From: an uncultured Alistipes sp.
GTDB lineage: Bacteria; Bacteroidota; Bacteroidia; Bacteroidales; Rikenellaceae
Direction: 5' to 3'
Assembly (NCBI RefSeq): GCF_902388705.1
Contig: NZ_CABMQJ010000032.1
Coordinates: forward strand, 1 to 26,103
DNA: 26,103 nt
Both the position numbers and the translations under genes were made by a program. The notes under the pieces were generated by a model. The model saw only the letters and a list, made by a program, of their open reading frames with translations. It was not told the DNA's origin and searched no databases. Below are positions 1-7,465 of this stretch, one piece after another. Within the stretch, counting starts at the first letter, position 1; each line of letters opens with the position of its first letter.

Positions 1-267
1 CGCGAGGCGGAGGAGGCCCGCCGGCAGAAGCAGGCCGAGATGGCTGCCGCCCGCTCCAAACGCATGGAGCAGGAGATGGCGCGGCTGGGCGGTGCGAAAC
101 CTGCCGCGAAGCCGCAGGCGGAGGCCAAAGCTTTTGCGGGCTACGACACGGTCGTCCCGGGCGGGAAGAGGGGCGGCTGGGTGAAAACGCTCGTGATTGT
201 GGTCGTTTGCCTCGTGCTGCTGATCGGGTTGCTGTTCCTGATTCCCGCACCCGAGTCGCTGCAATAG
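1..267 (+). CDS. C-terminal end of an unrecognised membrane-anchored protein (partial)
   Basis: The reading frame is open from the first base of the window and stops with TAG at 265-267, so this is the last 88 residues of a longer protein. The visible part begins with a highly charged Ala/Glu/Arg/Lys stretch that looks helical or coiled-coil. A Gly/Lys/Arg patch follows, then a hydrophobic segment of about 20 residues (VKTLVIVVVCLVLLIGLLFL), and only about seven residues remain after it. This suits a C-terminal membrane anchor with the bulk of the protein in the cytoplasm. I do not recognise the family and the N-terminal domain lies outside the window, so no function is proposed. An internal ATG at 40 exists, but nothing suggests it is the true start. 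Confidence 0.7.
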   Translation, partial: REAEEARRQKQAEMAAARSKRMEQEMARLGGAKPAAKPQAEAKAFAGYDTVVPGGKRGGWVKTLVIVVVCLVLLIGLLFLIPAPESLQ

Positions 268-273
268 CGACGC

Positions 274-350
274 GGGCCGTGGTGCACTCCATGCTGTCTG
301 TGGGGCCGTAGCCGCGTGCAGTCCATATCCTCCGTGCGGGCCGTAGCCGG
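274..350. repeat. Degenerate tandem repeat, about 29-35 bp period
   Basis: The gap between the first gene and tnaA (268-560) holds no convincing gene. It contains three imperfect copies of a unit starting GGGCCGT(A/G)G at 274, 303 and 338. The first two copies also share GTGCA(C/G)TCCAT at 282-292 and 316-326. A further short copy, GCCGTAGCCGG, lies at 546-556 beside the terminator. The copies are diverged and I cannot assign a role. Confidence 0.45.
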
Positions 351-507
351 CTGTAAAACCGGGCCGGCGAAGGGTGTGCGTGCCGTACCCGTCGTGGAAC
401 TACAACGCCGGGCCCCGGGCGGATGCGTTCGTGTATTGCCTGTCGGCACCGCGGAACCAAACCCGGGCGAGCGGGCGGAAGGTTGTCCGCGCCGCACCGC
501 AGAAAAT

Positions 508-540
508 GAAACCGGGCAGGGATTTTCCCTGCCCGGTTTC
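508..540 (-). terminator. Rho-independent terminator for tnaA, probably bidirectional
   Basis: A perfect 15-bp inverted repeat (508-522 with 526-540) closes a 3-nt TTT loop. Read on the minus strand it lies about 20 bp beyond the tnaA stop and is followed by ATTTT. Read on the plus strand it is followed by GTTTTG, so it could also stop transcription coming from the first gene. The core GGCAGGGATT...CCCTGCC recurs in the hairpin at 20765-20813. Confidence 0.8.
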
Positions 541-560
541 GTTTTGCCGTAGCCGGCGGA

Positions 561-1937
561 TTAGATTTTGTCCAGTTCCACGGTGAAGTGCCGCAGAATC
601 GGCGCCTCGAACGTGATGCGGTAACCCGTGGTAATCTCCGCGCGGCGCTCGTAAATATTGCGGCAGGCGGCGGCGATTACGCGGATGTGGTTGTCGGAGT
701 AGACCCGGCGCGGGATGGCCAGCCGCAGCAGTTCCAGCCGCGGATAACGGTTCTCGTGCGTGTCGGGGTCGCGGTCGGCGAGGATCGAGCCGATTTCCAC
801 GCCGCGGATGCCGGCCTCGAGGTAGAGCTCCACGGCCAGCGTCTGGGCGATGAACTGCTCTTTGGGCAGGTTGGGAAGCACCTTTTTCGCATCGACGAAA
901 ATGGCGTGCCCGCCTGCGGGGCGCTGGTAGGGAACGCCGTATTCGTCCAGCAGGTCGCCCAGCAGTTTCACCTGGCGGATGCGGGCGTCGAGCTGCTCGA
1001 ATTCGGTGTTTTCGTCCAGTCCCACGGCCAGTGCGTCCATGTCGCGGCCCGACATGCCTCCGTAGGTCACATAGCCCTCGAACATGATGCTGAAGGTCAT
1101 GGCCTGCTTGTACAGCGCCTCGGAGCGCATGGCCACGAAACCGCCCATGTTCACCACGCCGTCTTTCTTGGCCGAGATGGTCATGATGTCGGCATAGGTG
1201 TAGATTTCGTGCACGATCTCCTTGATTGTCTTGTCGGCGTAACCCGCCTCGCGGGTCTTGATGAAGTAGGCGTTCTCCGCAAAGCGGGCCGAGTCGAGCA
1301 GCAGGGGTACCCCGTAGCGGCGGCATACCTGGGCCGTTTCGCGGATGTTGCGCATCGACACGGGCTGCCCGCCCGCCGTGTTGTTGGTGATGGTCAGCAC
1401 GACGCAGGGAACTTTTTCGCGCGGGTTGTCCTGCAGCAGTTTCTCGAGTTTGCGGATGTCCATCTCGCCCTTGAAGGGCAGTTCTTTCTGCGTGTCGGCC
1501 GCGTCGTCTATCGTGCAGTCCACGGCATGACAGTGGCGGAACTCGATATGGCCCTTTGTGGTGTCGAAATGGGAGTTGCCCGGCACGATGTCGCCCGCCT
1601 TGAGCAGGGCCGAGAAAATCACGTTTTCGGCGGCGCGCCCTTGGTGCGTGGGCAGGAAGTAGGGCATGCCGAAGATGCTTTCGATTGTCTGTTTGAGCCG
1701 GAAATAGGAGGATGCCCCGGCGTAGCTCTCGTCGCCGGTCATCATGGCGGCCCACTGTCGGTCGCTCATCGAACCCGTACCCGAGTCGGTCAGCAGGTCG
1801 ATCGTGACCTGGTCGCTGCGCAGCTTGAAAAGGTTGTAATTCGCTTCGCGGATCCACTGCTCGCGTTCGGCGCGCGTGGAGGTGCGGATGGCCTCGGTCA
1901 TCTTGATTTTGTACGGTTCTGCATACGGAAGTGTCAT
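561..1937 (-). CDS. tnaA: Tryptophanase (tryptophan indole-lyase)
   Basis: This PLP enzyme splits L-tryptophan into indole, pyruvate and ammonia in the cytoplasm. The 458-residue length is usual for the tryptophanase/tyrosine phenol-lyase family. The motif SAKKDG (255-260) contains the lysine expected to bind PLP, K258 by alignment from memory. DSARFAENAYFIK (215-227) and the ending RHFTVELDKI are family hallmarks. Tryptophanase is preferred over tyrosine phenol-lyase because Asp125 (HFDTTKGH) and IRGVEIGS match the E. coli tryptophanase pattern, whereas tyrosine phenol-lyase has Thr at the first site and an Arg-Ser-Met-Glu context at the second. The gene stands alone, divergent from rubredoxin, with its own terminator. 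No tnaC-like leader peptide or tnaB permease is visible next to it. Indole production is typical of Alistipes. Confidence 0.95.
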   Translation of the reverse strand: MTLPYAEPYKIKMTEAIRTSTRAEREQWIREANYNLFKLRSDQVTIDLLTDSGTGSMSDRQWAAMMTGDESYAGASSYFRLKQTIESIFGMPYFLPTHQGRAAENVIFSALLKAGDIVPGNSHFDTTKGHIEFRHCHAVDCTIDDAADTQKELPFKGEMDIRKLEKLLQDNPREKVPCVVLTITNNTAGGQPVSMRNIRETAQVCRRYGVPLLLDSARFAENAYFIKTREAGYADKTIKEIVHEIYTYADIMTISAKKDGVVNMGGFVAMRSEALYKQAMTFSIMFEGYVTYGGMSGRDMDALAVGLDENTEFEQLDARIRQVKLLGDLLDEYGVPYQRPAGGHAIFVDAKKVLPNLPKEQFIAQTLAVELYLEAGIRGVEIGSILADRDPDTHENRYPRLELLRLAIPRRVYSDNHIRVIAAACRNIYERRAEITTGYRITFEAPILRHFTVELDKI

Positions 1938-1978
1938 AGGAAAGAGCGTTTTAGGTTATAGATTGTTGTCAATTTCCT

Positions 1979-1986
1979 CAAAATTA
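1979..1986 (-). promoter_or_regulatory. Possible -7 box of the tnaA promoter
   Basis: On the minus strand this reads TAATTTTG, a full match to the Bacteroidetes -7 consensus TAnnTTTG, and would give a leader of about 35 nt before the tnaA ATG. I see no good TTG or TTTG at the -33 spacing, so the promoter is only half supported. Confidence 0.4.
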
Positions 1987-1995
1987 CGAATATTT

Positions 1996-2026
1996 TTTGA
2001 GATATTCGTTGTCGGTATTATATTTG
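1996..2026 (+). promoter_or_regulatory. Promoter of the rubredoxin-superoxide dismutase unit
   Basis: TTTG (1996-1999), a 19-bp spacer and TATATTTG (2019-2026) match the Bacteroidetes vegetative promoter exactly. Transcription would begin near 2032. That supports the rubredoxin ATG at 2065 over an upstream GTG at 2038, which would leave almost no leader. Confidence 0.75.
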
Positions 2027-2064
2027 TGTAAGGCAGTGTGAGTTTTTTTAATTTTTTTTACGGC

Positions 2065-2232
2065 ATGAAAAAGTATCGCTGCACTGTCTGTGAATACATT
2101 TACGACCCGGCGCTGGGCGACCCCGAAAACAATATCGGCCCCGGCACGGCATTCGAAGACCTGCCCGATGGTTGGGTATGCCCGGTTTGCGGAGAGGGCA
2201 AATGGGCATTTGAACCGCTCGACGAGCAATAA
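2065..2232 (+). CDS. Rubredoxin
   Basis: A 55-residue rubredoxin: a small one-electron carrier with one iron held by four cysteines. Both knuckles are visible, C6-T-V-C9 and C39-P-V-C42, with the family signature YDP near residue 13 and DGWVCPVCG around 35-43. In anaerobes rubredoxins feed electrons to rubrerythrin, peroxide or superoxide reductases, or oxygen-reducing flavodiiron proteins. The superoxide dismutase gene immediately downstream fits such an oxygen-defence role, but the actual partner is not visible here. The start at ATG 2065 gives the normal rubredoxin N-terminus (MKKYRC). The frame extends upstream to a GTG at 2038 that would add nine non-homologous residues. Confidence 0.95.
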   Translation: MKKYRCTVCEYIYDPALGDPENNIGPGTAFEDLPDGWVCPVCGEGKWAFEPLDEQ

Positions 2233-2285
2233 AAACTGCAAAGGCTATGTTTAACCTCATTGTTTCATTCTTAATTTTACCGATT

Positions 2286-2891
2286 ATGGCAACAGACACT
2301 GCAACACAGGCACGCTTCGCACCGAAGGAGTTGCCTTACGCTTACGACGCCCTCGCGCCGCAGGTTTCCGAAGAAACCCTGCGTTTTCACCACGACAAAC
2401 ACTATGTGGGGTACGTGAATAAACTCAACGAACTGATTCTCGATACGCCTTATGCCCAGCAGCCGCTGGAGGACATCATCGTTTCGGCCGACGGGGCGAT
2501 TTTCAACAATGCGGCGCAGGCATGGAACCACGAGTTCTTCTTCGACGAACTCTCGCCCAAGGCGCAGACCCGTCCTGCGGGGGCCCTTCTGAAGGCTATC
2601 GACGAGAGCTTCGGGTCGTTCGAACAGTTGAAAGCCCAGATGGAAAAAGCCGCCGTGGGCCTCTTCGGCTCGGGCTGGGTATGGCTCGCGGAGGACAAGT
2701 CGGGCCGCCTGGCCATCGTCAGCGAGCAGAACGCCGGCAATCCGCTGCGTTACGGCATGAAGCCGCTGATGTGCTTCGACGTCTGGGAGCACGCTTACTA
2801 TATCGACTACCGCAACCGTCGCGCCGATGCCGTCGCCGCCCTTTGGGATCGCATCGACTGGAAAGTCGTCGAGCAGCGTTACGGAAAATAG
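2286..2891 (+). CDS. sodB: Superoxide dismutase, iron type by sequence
   Basis: This enzyme disproportionates superoxide to oxygen and hydrogen peroxide. Numbered from ATG 2286 (201 aa), the metal ligands are His35 (in FHHDKH), the His of AWNHEFFF and the Asp and His of FDVWEHAYY. The Gln in AAQAWNH and the Ala-Gly in SEQNAGNPL are the Fe-type pattern; Mn enzymes usually have Gly at the first site and Gln at the second. Some Bacteroidetes enzymes work with either metal, so metal use is an inference. The frame also opens at ATG 2247, which would add 13 mostly hydrophobic residues (MFNLIVSFLILPI). I prefer 2286 because the family begins close to the LPYAYDAL motif, but 2247 cannot be excluded. 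The gene follows rubredoxin by about 50 bp and probably shares its promoter. Confidence 0.95.
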   Translation: MATDTATQARFAPKELPYAYDALAPQVSEETLRFHHDKHYVGYVNKLNELILDTPYAQQPLEDIIVSADGAIFNNAAQAWNHEFFFDELSPKAQTRPAGALLKAIDESFGSFEQLKAQMEKAAVGLFGSGWVWLAEDKSGRLAIVSEQNAGNPLRYGMKPLMCFDVWEHAYYIDYRNRRADAVAALWDRIDWKVVEQRYGK

Positions 2892-2911
2892 CAGAGGGCT
2901 CCCCTGCATGC

Positions 2912-2946
2912 AGCGCCGTCCCCGACAACCGGGGACGGCGCTTTTT
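2912..2946 (+). terminator. Rho-independent terminator after sodB
   Basis: A perfect 13-bp GC-rich stem (2912-2924 with 2930-2942) with a 5-nt loop is followed by a run of T (2942-2946), about 20 bp after the sodB stop. Beyond it, up to 3138, I see only a 12-bp inverted repeat with one mismatch (3001-3012 with 3027-3038). That repeat lies just past the end of the fimbrial operon on the minus strand and could help stop it, but it lacks a T run. Confidence 0.9.
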
Positions 2947-3138
2947 GTGGCAGGATGTCCGGGCGGAGCCCGTTTTATGACGGCGGGGTGGCGGGGTGAC
3001 GGACGGCAGCCGGGACTTTCGCCGAACGGCCGCCGTCCCGGGCAGGCGATTCCCGGCATTTGCAGCTTCGCTTACCCGTGGGCCGAAACAGCGGGAACCG
3101 GCTTCTGCTGTCGGGAAGGCCGGTAAGCCGCGAGCATG

Positions 3139-5871
3139 TCAGTTTTTTTCACGTACGGGATGCACCGGCAGTGCTCCGGAGAGGTCGGTGGTCTGCATTT
3201 CGGCGCTGTCCGTCAGGTGAAACACCAGGGCACTTGACCCGCTTGCCGGAACTGCCGTCCAGAAACGGGTTTCCCGGCCCATTCCCTCTCCCCGGCCGTT
3301 GCCGGAACGCTGTCCGTTCGCCCGGAAAAGAATCGTGTGTTCCGCATCGTGGTGCGACGCCGAGCAATAGAACCGGAAATTCCGGAATTCCGACGTTTCC
3401 GACGGGCCCTTCGCCGTGTTCGCCGCATCGAACGATGCGAAAGCTCCCGATGGGGGCACCGTATATCCTACGGGCGAGGGGTCGTAAATCGTCTTGACGA
3501 CCCGGTAGTCGCGCACCGATGTTTCGAATCCGGTGGCAGCGTTGTTCCACAGGTGCCAATAGCTGCTGCCGCCGAACCAGCCGTAGGAATCGCTGTAAAA
3601 CACATTCGGAGTTTGTATCGCTACCGAAAGTTTGGTGGCTCCGTTCTCGATGCGGTATATGTTCGCGGGGTACGTGGTTTTGTCGGTGTTGTCCGTATTC
3701 AGGGCCGGCATCGGATCCTTGCGCCCGAACTGGAAATAGGGCTGGCTGCCGGGGGATACGGTTTCGTACGCCTGCTGGCGGATGGTGAACGTCTTGCCTT
3801 CCGTCTGCGCATCGTGCCCCGTCTGGGTGATGCGCACCTGTACGTTGCGGGCTTGGTAGATATCGATGAGGTCGTTGCTGTACCAACCGATGTTGACGGG
3901 CAGGAAGTCGTAGCCGGTACCGTTGGCCGTTTCGACCGTGACGTAATCGTCGAGCCGCTGTCCGGTCACCCAGATATGCCAGCTCCATGCAAGGGTGCTG
4001 GCACCGGTGTCGGTATCGGCATAGAGGGCGATTACGCAGTTGCCCTGGCGGATAGTCCCGGCCGCCACGTCGAATGCGATATACGGCACCGCCTCTCCGA
4101 GAATCTGTCCCTGTGTCGGGGATATCCGGACATTGGTCACGAGGTTATTTCCGTCCTGCCACAGAATTTCGGCCCTGAATGTGCGGTCGGGCGACACGAT
4201 GAACGGCGAATTGATTGAGCGCGTGACACAGTCCCAGAACGGCTGATCCCACTCGCTGCCCTGCGATTTGTAGGCGGCCTGATTGTCCGCACCGTCGCGA
4301 ATCGCATTGCCGTAGATCAGCGGAAAACGGTATGATCCCGCCGCATTGACGACGTAGCAGTTGGCCGTGTTGACCGGCGTTGTGCCGCCTTCGGTGGAGA
4401 GGTCGTAATCGGTCACGGCCTCCGCCGTTCGCAGCGACGTATTCGGATCGATTGTTACGTCGCTGGGCTTGTGGGCCACTGCGGCCTCGTATTTTGTCTC
4501 TTCCACGCTGCCCTCGGCCTGCTCCGTGAATCCGGTCACCCACTCGGGGCACCGCGACGTCCAGGTGTTTCCGCCGTCGGTCGAGAATTCGGCGGACCAT
4601 GCCAGCGGCGTTGGGGGAAGTTCTTCGGCCAGCCCGGCCTGGATACGCTCCGCTTTACGGTAGCTCCGTATGCCGTATGCCGCCGTTCCGCCCCGATAGG
4701 TCAGTACGATGTCGTCAGCCGGTATTTCCAGGATATCCTCCGTCACGATTTTCGAGGACGAGAGGTTGTAGACGACCGTTTTTCCCATGGGCCATTCCAT
4801 TCCTCCGATATCGGCTGTCATCGTCAGTGTCTCCTCCTGTCCGGGGAGCGAATATTCGATTACGATTTGCGCATCGTCGGGCAGCGTCTGCGGCGGCAGC
4901 ATGAAAAGGCCGTTGGCTCCAATCAATTCGTAACCCGGCCGGGCATATCCCGGATGGTCGTTGTCTTCAGGAAGGTTGCCTGTCTCGGGTGCAAGCACGT
5001 CGGTGTAGGAGCTGACTGCCGGGTCGAGCGTCCAGGTGACCGCCGGCGTTCCGGAACCGGCGCCTGCCGCATTTACACGGAAAGCCCCCTTGTACCGGAC
5101 ATTCCGGAGTTCGATTGAACGGATATTCCGCAGTTCCATGGCCGTGGCTGTCGTGCTGATGCGGAACTTGATGGCCGTGAGTACGTGTTTGAAGGCGAGC
5201 GGAACTCCCGTCGTCTCGTAATCCGCACTCGTGACCTCCGCAATCGACGCAATCATCACGTCCTGCTGCCGCTCGAGGTCGGGTTCGGCCTCGAAGGCGA
5301 ACGAACCGGCAGGCTCCGACGGCGGAGCGAGGTTGTCGGCCGGGGCGGGAACGCAGGCGATGAAGCCGAGTTTCCGCCCGGCATACCAACGCCAGTAATA
5401 ATGTTTGGCAGGCTCCCAGCGGCCGTCCGCCTGGCGGATAATCTCCTCGCCGGACATTACATCGAACACTGTGTTTGTCGCCGTTCCGTCCGTGTAGCTG
5501 TAGGCCCACATCCTGAACGATGCGGGAAAATCGGCTGTTTCGATCTGCGCACCGCGGGTGCAGGCCTGCGGAATGCCCGCGTCGCCGCCGGCGCCGATAC
5601 CGTCGATTGTCGAAACGTGCAGGCAGAACGGCTGTTCGCCGCCATGCAGCTCCGCCGTGAATCCGCAGTCTTCCTGCGGGGAAACGCCGGTCGCGCGCGT
5701 GGCTCTTCCCTGTGCCGGGGCCAGGCCGCCCCAGCTCACCGCGAAGCCGAGCGCGTCGTCGCCCGGCGCCGCGGGGTCGGTTTCCGGCGCCTCTTTCGTA
5801 CAGGCCGCAGCGAATGCTCCCGCCGCAAACAACACGGCGATACGGAACCCGATTCGTGTCATCTTTTTCAT
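3139..5871 (-). CDS. Large fimbrillin-family (Mfa-like) surface lipoprotein, 910 aa
   Basis: The start is the ATG at 5871, which gives a classic lipoprotein signal (MKKMTRIGF... FAAAC, lipid cysteine C24). The open frame runs further upstream but without a signal peptide. Residues about 40-375 show the fimbrillin/Mfa_like_1 pattern: LAFKHVLTAIKFRIS (225-239), IRSIELRNVRYKGAF (250-264) and WPMGKTVVYNL (360-370). About 535 further residues follow. They include NTANCYVVNAAGSYRFPLIY (501-520), a segment I associate with large Bacteroidales fimbrillin-type lipoproteins, and a C-terminus (WTAVP... ALPVHPVRE) resembling the end of FISUMP-like domains. RATRA (56-60) resembles the Arg site where proteases mature Porphyromonas fimbrillins. 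As the last gene of the operon and about twice the length of the preceding fimbrillin, it is plausibly an accessory or tip subunit; that is inference. Confidence 0.85.
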   Translation of the reverse strand: MKKMTRIGFRIAVLFAAGAFAAACTKEAPETDPAAPGDDALGFAVSWGGLAPAQGRATRATGVSPQEDCGFTAELHGGEQPFCLHVSTIDGIGAGGDAGIPQACTRGAQIETADFPASFRMWAYSYTDGTATNTVFDVMSGEEIIRQADGRWEPAKHYYWRWYAGRKLGFIACVPAPADNLAPPSEPAGSFAFEAEPDLERQQDVMIASIAEVTSADYETTGVPLAFKHVLTAIKFRISTTATAMELRNIRSIELRNVRYKGAFRVNAAGAGSGTPAVTWTLDPAVSSYTDVLAPETGNLPEDNDHPGYARPGYELIGANGLFMLPPQTLPDDAQIVIEYSLPGQEETLTMTADIGGMEWPMGKTVVYNLSSSKIVTEDILEIPADDIVLTYRGGTAAYGIRSYRKAERIQAGLAEELPPTPLAWSAEFSTDGGNTWTSRCPEWVTGFTEQAEGSVEETKYEAAVAHKPSDVTIDPNTSLRTAEAVTDYDLSTEGGTTPVNTANCYVVNAAGSYRFPLIYGNAIRDGADNQAAYKSQGSEWDQPFWDCVTRSINSPFIVSPDRTFRAEILWQDGNNLVTNVRISPTQGQILGEAVPYIAFDVAAGTIRQGNCVIALYADTDTGASTLAWSWHIWVTGQRLDDYVTVETANGTGYDFLPVNIGWYSNDLIDIYQARNVQVRITQTGHDAQTEGKTFTIRQQAYETVSPGSQPYFQFGRKDPMPALNTDNTDKTTYPANIYRIENGATKLSVAIQTPNVFYSDSYGWFGGSSYWHLWNNAATGFETSVRDYRVVKTIYDPSPVGYTVPPSGAFASFDAANTAKGPSETSEFRNFRFYCSASHHDAEHTILFRANGQRSGNGRGEGMGRETRFWTAVPASGSSALVFHLTDSAEMQTTDLSGALPVHPVREKN

Positions 5872-5989
5872 ATCGTTCGTTTTCAACAGTCGGTTTTTAC
5901 CGCTCGTCCGGGCGGTATGCCCGGCCTGCGGCAGGGTCGGGAGCGCCCTGTGCGACCGGGAGGGAGAGTCAACCCCGCCCGGCCAATGG

Positions 5990-6014
5990 GGGCGTCCGCA
6001 TGGGGCGGACGCCC
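5990..6014 (-). other. Intergenic hairpin between the two fimbrillin genes
   Basis: A perfect 10-bp GC-rich stem (5990-5999 with 6005-6014) with a 5-nt loop begins about 21 bp after the stop of the 456-aa fimbrillin. No T run follows on the minus strand. In this 164-bp gap it could protect the upstream mRNA or partly reduce expression of the downstream gene. It is not a clear terminator. Confidence 0.5.
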
Positions 6015-6035
6015 GGGTGCCGCTTTTGGCAGCGG

Positions 6036-7406
6036 TTACAATTTGGGTGTTTGGGGTGTCGGAATCCAATCGTCGACGGTCACCGTGAACCAGATGTAGT
6101 CGCCGAGGATATCGTCGCCGCCTTTGTCGGGATTCTCGGGGTCGTGCTTGCCCACGCCCTCGTCGGTGAAATTCAGTGTATAGACATAGTGGCGGCCCGG
6201 CTCCCAAACTTTTGTGCAACCATCCTGGCTGACAATACCTACGGCGGCATAACCGTATTCGTCATCGGTTTTGATGTCGTCATTGGCCGGGAAGATAAGC
6301 GTCCAGTTCTTATCGGAGTCGGCATCGAGGTCGGGAGTTTCGACTTTTCGCCAGACCTTCATTTTCAAAGCCAGGTAAGCGCCCTCCGTACTGCCGGTTT
6401 CGTTCCATGCAAGCAGGTGCGAGTCAAAATAGGTGCCGACGAAACTCTGGGGAATCAGCAGCATATTGCCGCCCTCGCCCAGCAGTTCGTAGGTCGTGCC
6501 CTCCGTACCCTCTGCCACCGGTTCCAATATGACCGGATTGGTCAGGACATGCTTGTAACGCTGCAGGTTTACGTTATTGCCGGCTCCGTCATTATAAGTG
6601 AGGTTCGAGCCCGTCGGCCTCACGATTTCCCAATGATTGCTTGGAATAAGTTGGGGATTCGAAGTATCGCTCGTCACATTGCCGTCCGTGGTAAAGGAGT
6701 TGTCTTTACGGAACGAGAAGTTGCCTTTCGACGGTATGTTGCGCAGTTCGATCTCCTTGATTTCGATTCTCAACTGGTCGCCGCTTTTCTTTTTGGCCTT
6801 GAACGAAACCTGCGAGAGAATGTGACGGAAATTCAACGTAACGGGCTGCCCTTTGTGAGTGGAGGCTGCCGCCTTGGTTCTGGCGATTACGATATCCGTC
6901 TGCGTGGCATGCGCTGTGGCAGGTACGAATCCGCGGATTTCCTGGCCGTTTTTCAAACCGCTTCCGTTGTCATTCCATTGCGGCTGCGATACATACTGGC
7001 CCGGCATCTCGTTGTCGTCCTTGTCGTAGGCCGTGGCTCTGCCGCCGCTGCCGTCGGCCGGAAGCGTTGCGGGATACCAGGCGGCAAAGGTCAGTTCGTA
7101 ACTGGGCCACGAGTATTTTTCGGGCAGGTAGAATCCCGGGCCGTTATCATCCTTGCCATCCGCGTAGTATGTCGCTATCTGGCGGTTGAAATAGAAGCTG
7201 TTGTTGCCGTAAGCGACGACATAAAAGCCGTTGTCTTGCAGCCCGGCGATTGTCGTTACCGTGCCGCGCGTAGCTTTGGGGACTACGGGCGAGAACGAAA
7301 TGAGATCCGTCCCCTCCGAATTGGGGTTGAAGCTCGTGGTTTCTACCTGCGAGCAGGCCGTCACAGCCGCTGCGGCCAGAACGGTCATTAGTGTCTTTTT
7401 CAACAT
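6036..7406 (-). CDS. Fimbrillin-family lipoprotein, 456 aa, probable main fimbrial subunit
   Basis: ATG 7406 gives MLKKTLMTVLAAAAVTAC, a lipoprotein signal with lipid cysteine C18; an upstream ATG at 7448 only adds residues before the signal. The body fits the FimA/Mfa1-like fimbrillin fold: LNFRHILSQVSFKAK (191-205), IKEIELRNIPSKGNFSF (216-232), a long middle part ending in MLLIPQSF, and a C-terminus of VDDWIPT, the strand end common in the family. In these pili the lipidated precursor reaches the surface and is cut after an Arg near the N-terminus so that strand exchange can occur. KATRG (44-48) is a candidate site. Length and position after the DUF5119 gene suggest the structural subunit. 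It follows that gene by 59 bp in the same operon. Confidence 0.88.
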   Translation of the reverse strand: MLKKTLMTVLAAAAVTACSQVETTSFNPNSEGTDLISFSPVVPKATRGTVTTIAGLQDNGFYVVAYGNNSFYFNRQIATYYADGKDDNGPGFYLPEKYSWPSYELTFAAWYPATLPADGSGGRATAYDKDDNEMPGQYVSQPQWNDNGSGLKNGQEIRGFVPATAHATQTDIVIARTKAAASTHKGQPVTLNFRHILSQVSFKAKKKSGDQLRIEIKEIELRNIPSKGNFSFRKDNSFTTDGNVTSDTSNPQLIPSNHWEIVRPTGSNLTYNDGAGNNVNLQRYKHVLTNPVILEPVAEGTEGTTYELLGEGGNMLLIPQSFVGTYFDSHLLAWNETGSTEGAYLALKMKVWRKVETPDLDADSDKNWTLIFPANDDIKTDDEYGYAAVGIVSQDGCTKVWEPGRHYVYTLNFTDEGVGKHDPENPDKGGDDILGDYIWFTVTVDDWIPTPQTPKL

Positions 7407-7465
7407 AATGAAGAATTTGATAAGTGGTTTTGTATGTATGTTTTGCATCGAATGTTTGTGCAGGG

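Noticed and set aside
588..1961. 457-codon open frame antisense to tnaA
   Set aside because: Shadow of tryptophanase; no recognisable features, and tnaA is certain.
2038..2064. GTG start adding nine residues to rubredoxin
   Set aside because: It would begin only a few bases after the predicted transcription start and gives residues not found in rubredoxins; ATG 2065 fits better.
2958..2976. Small CGGGC-GGA-GCCCG hairpin with TTTT after the sodB terminator
   Set aside because: A 5-bp stem is too short to support a second terminator beside the strong one.
5872..6219. N-terminal extension of the 910-aa fimbrillin-family protein
   Set aside because: It precedes a clear lipoprotein signal peptide, is Arg-rich, and overlaps the end of the upstream fimbrillin gene.
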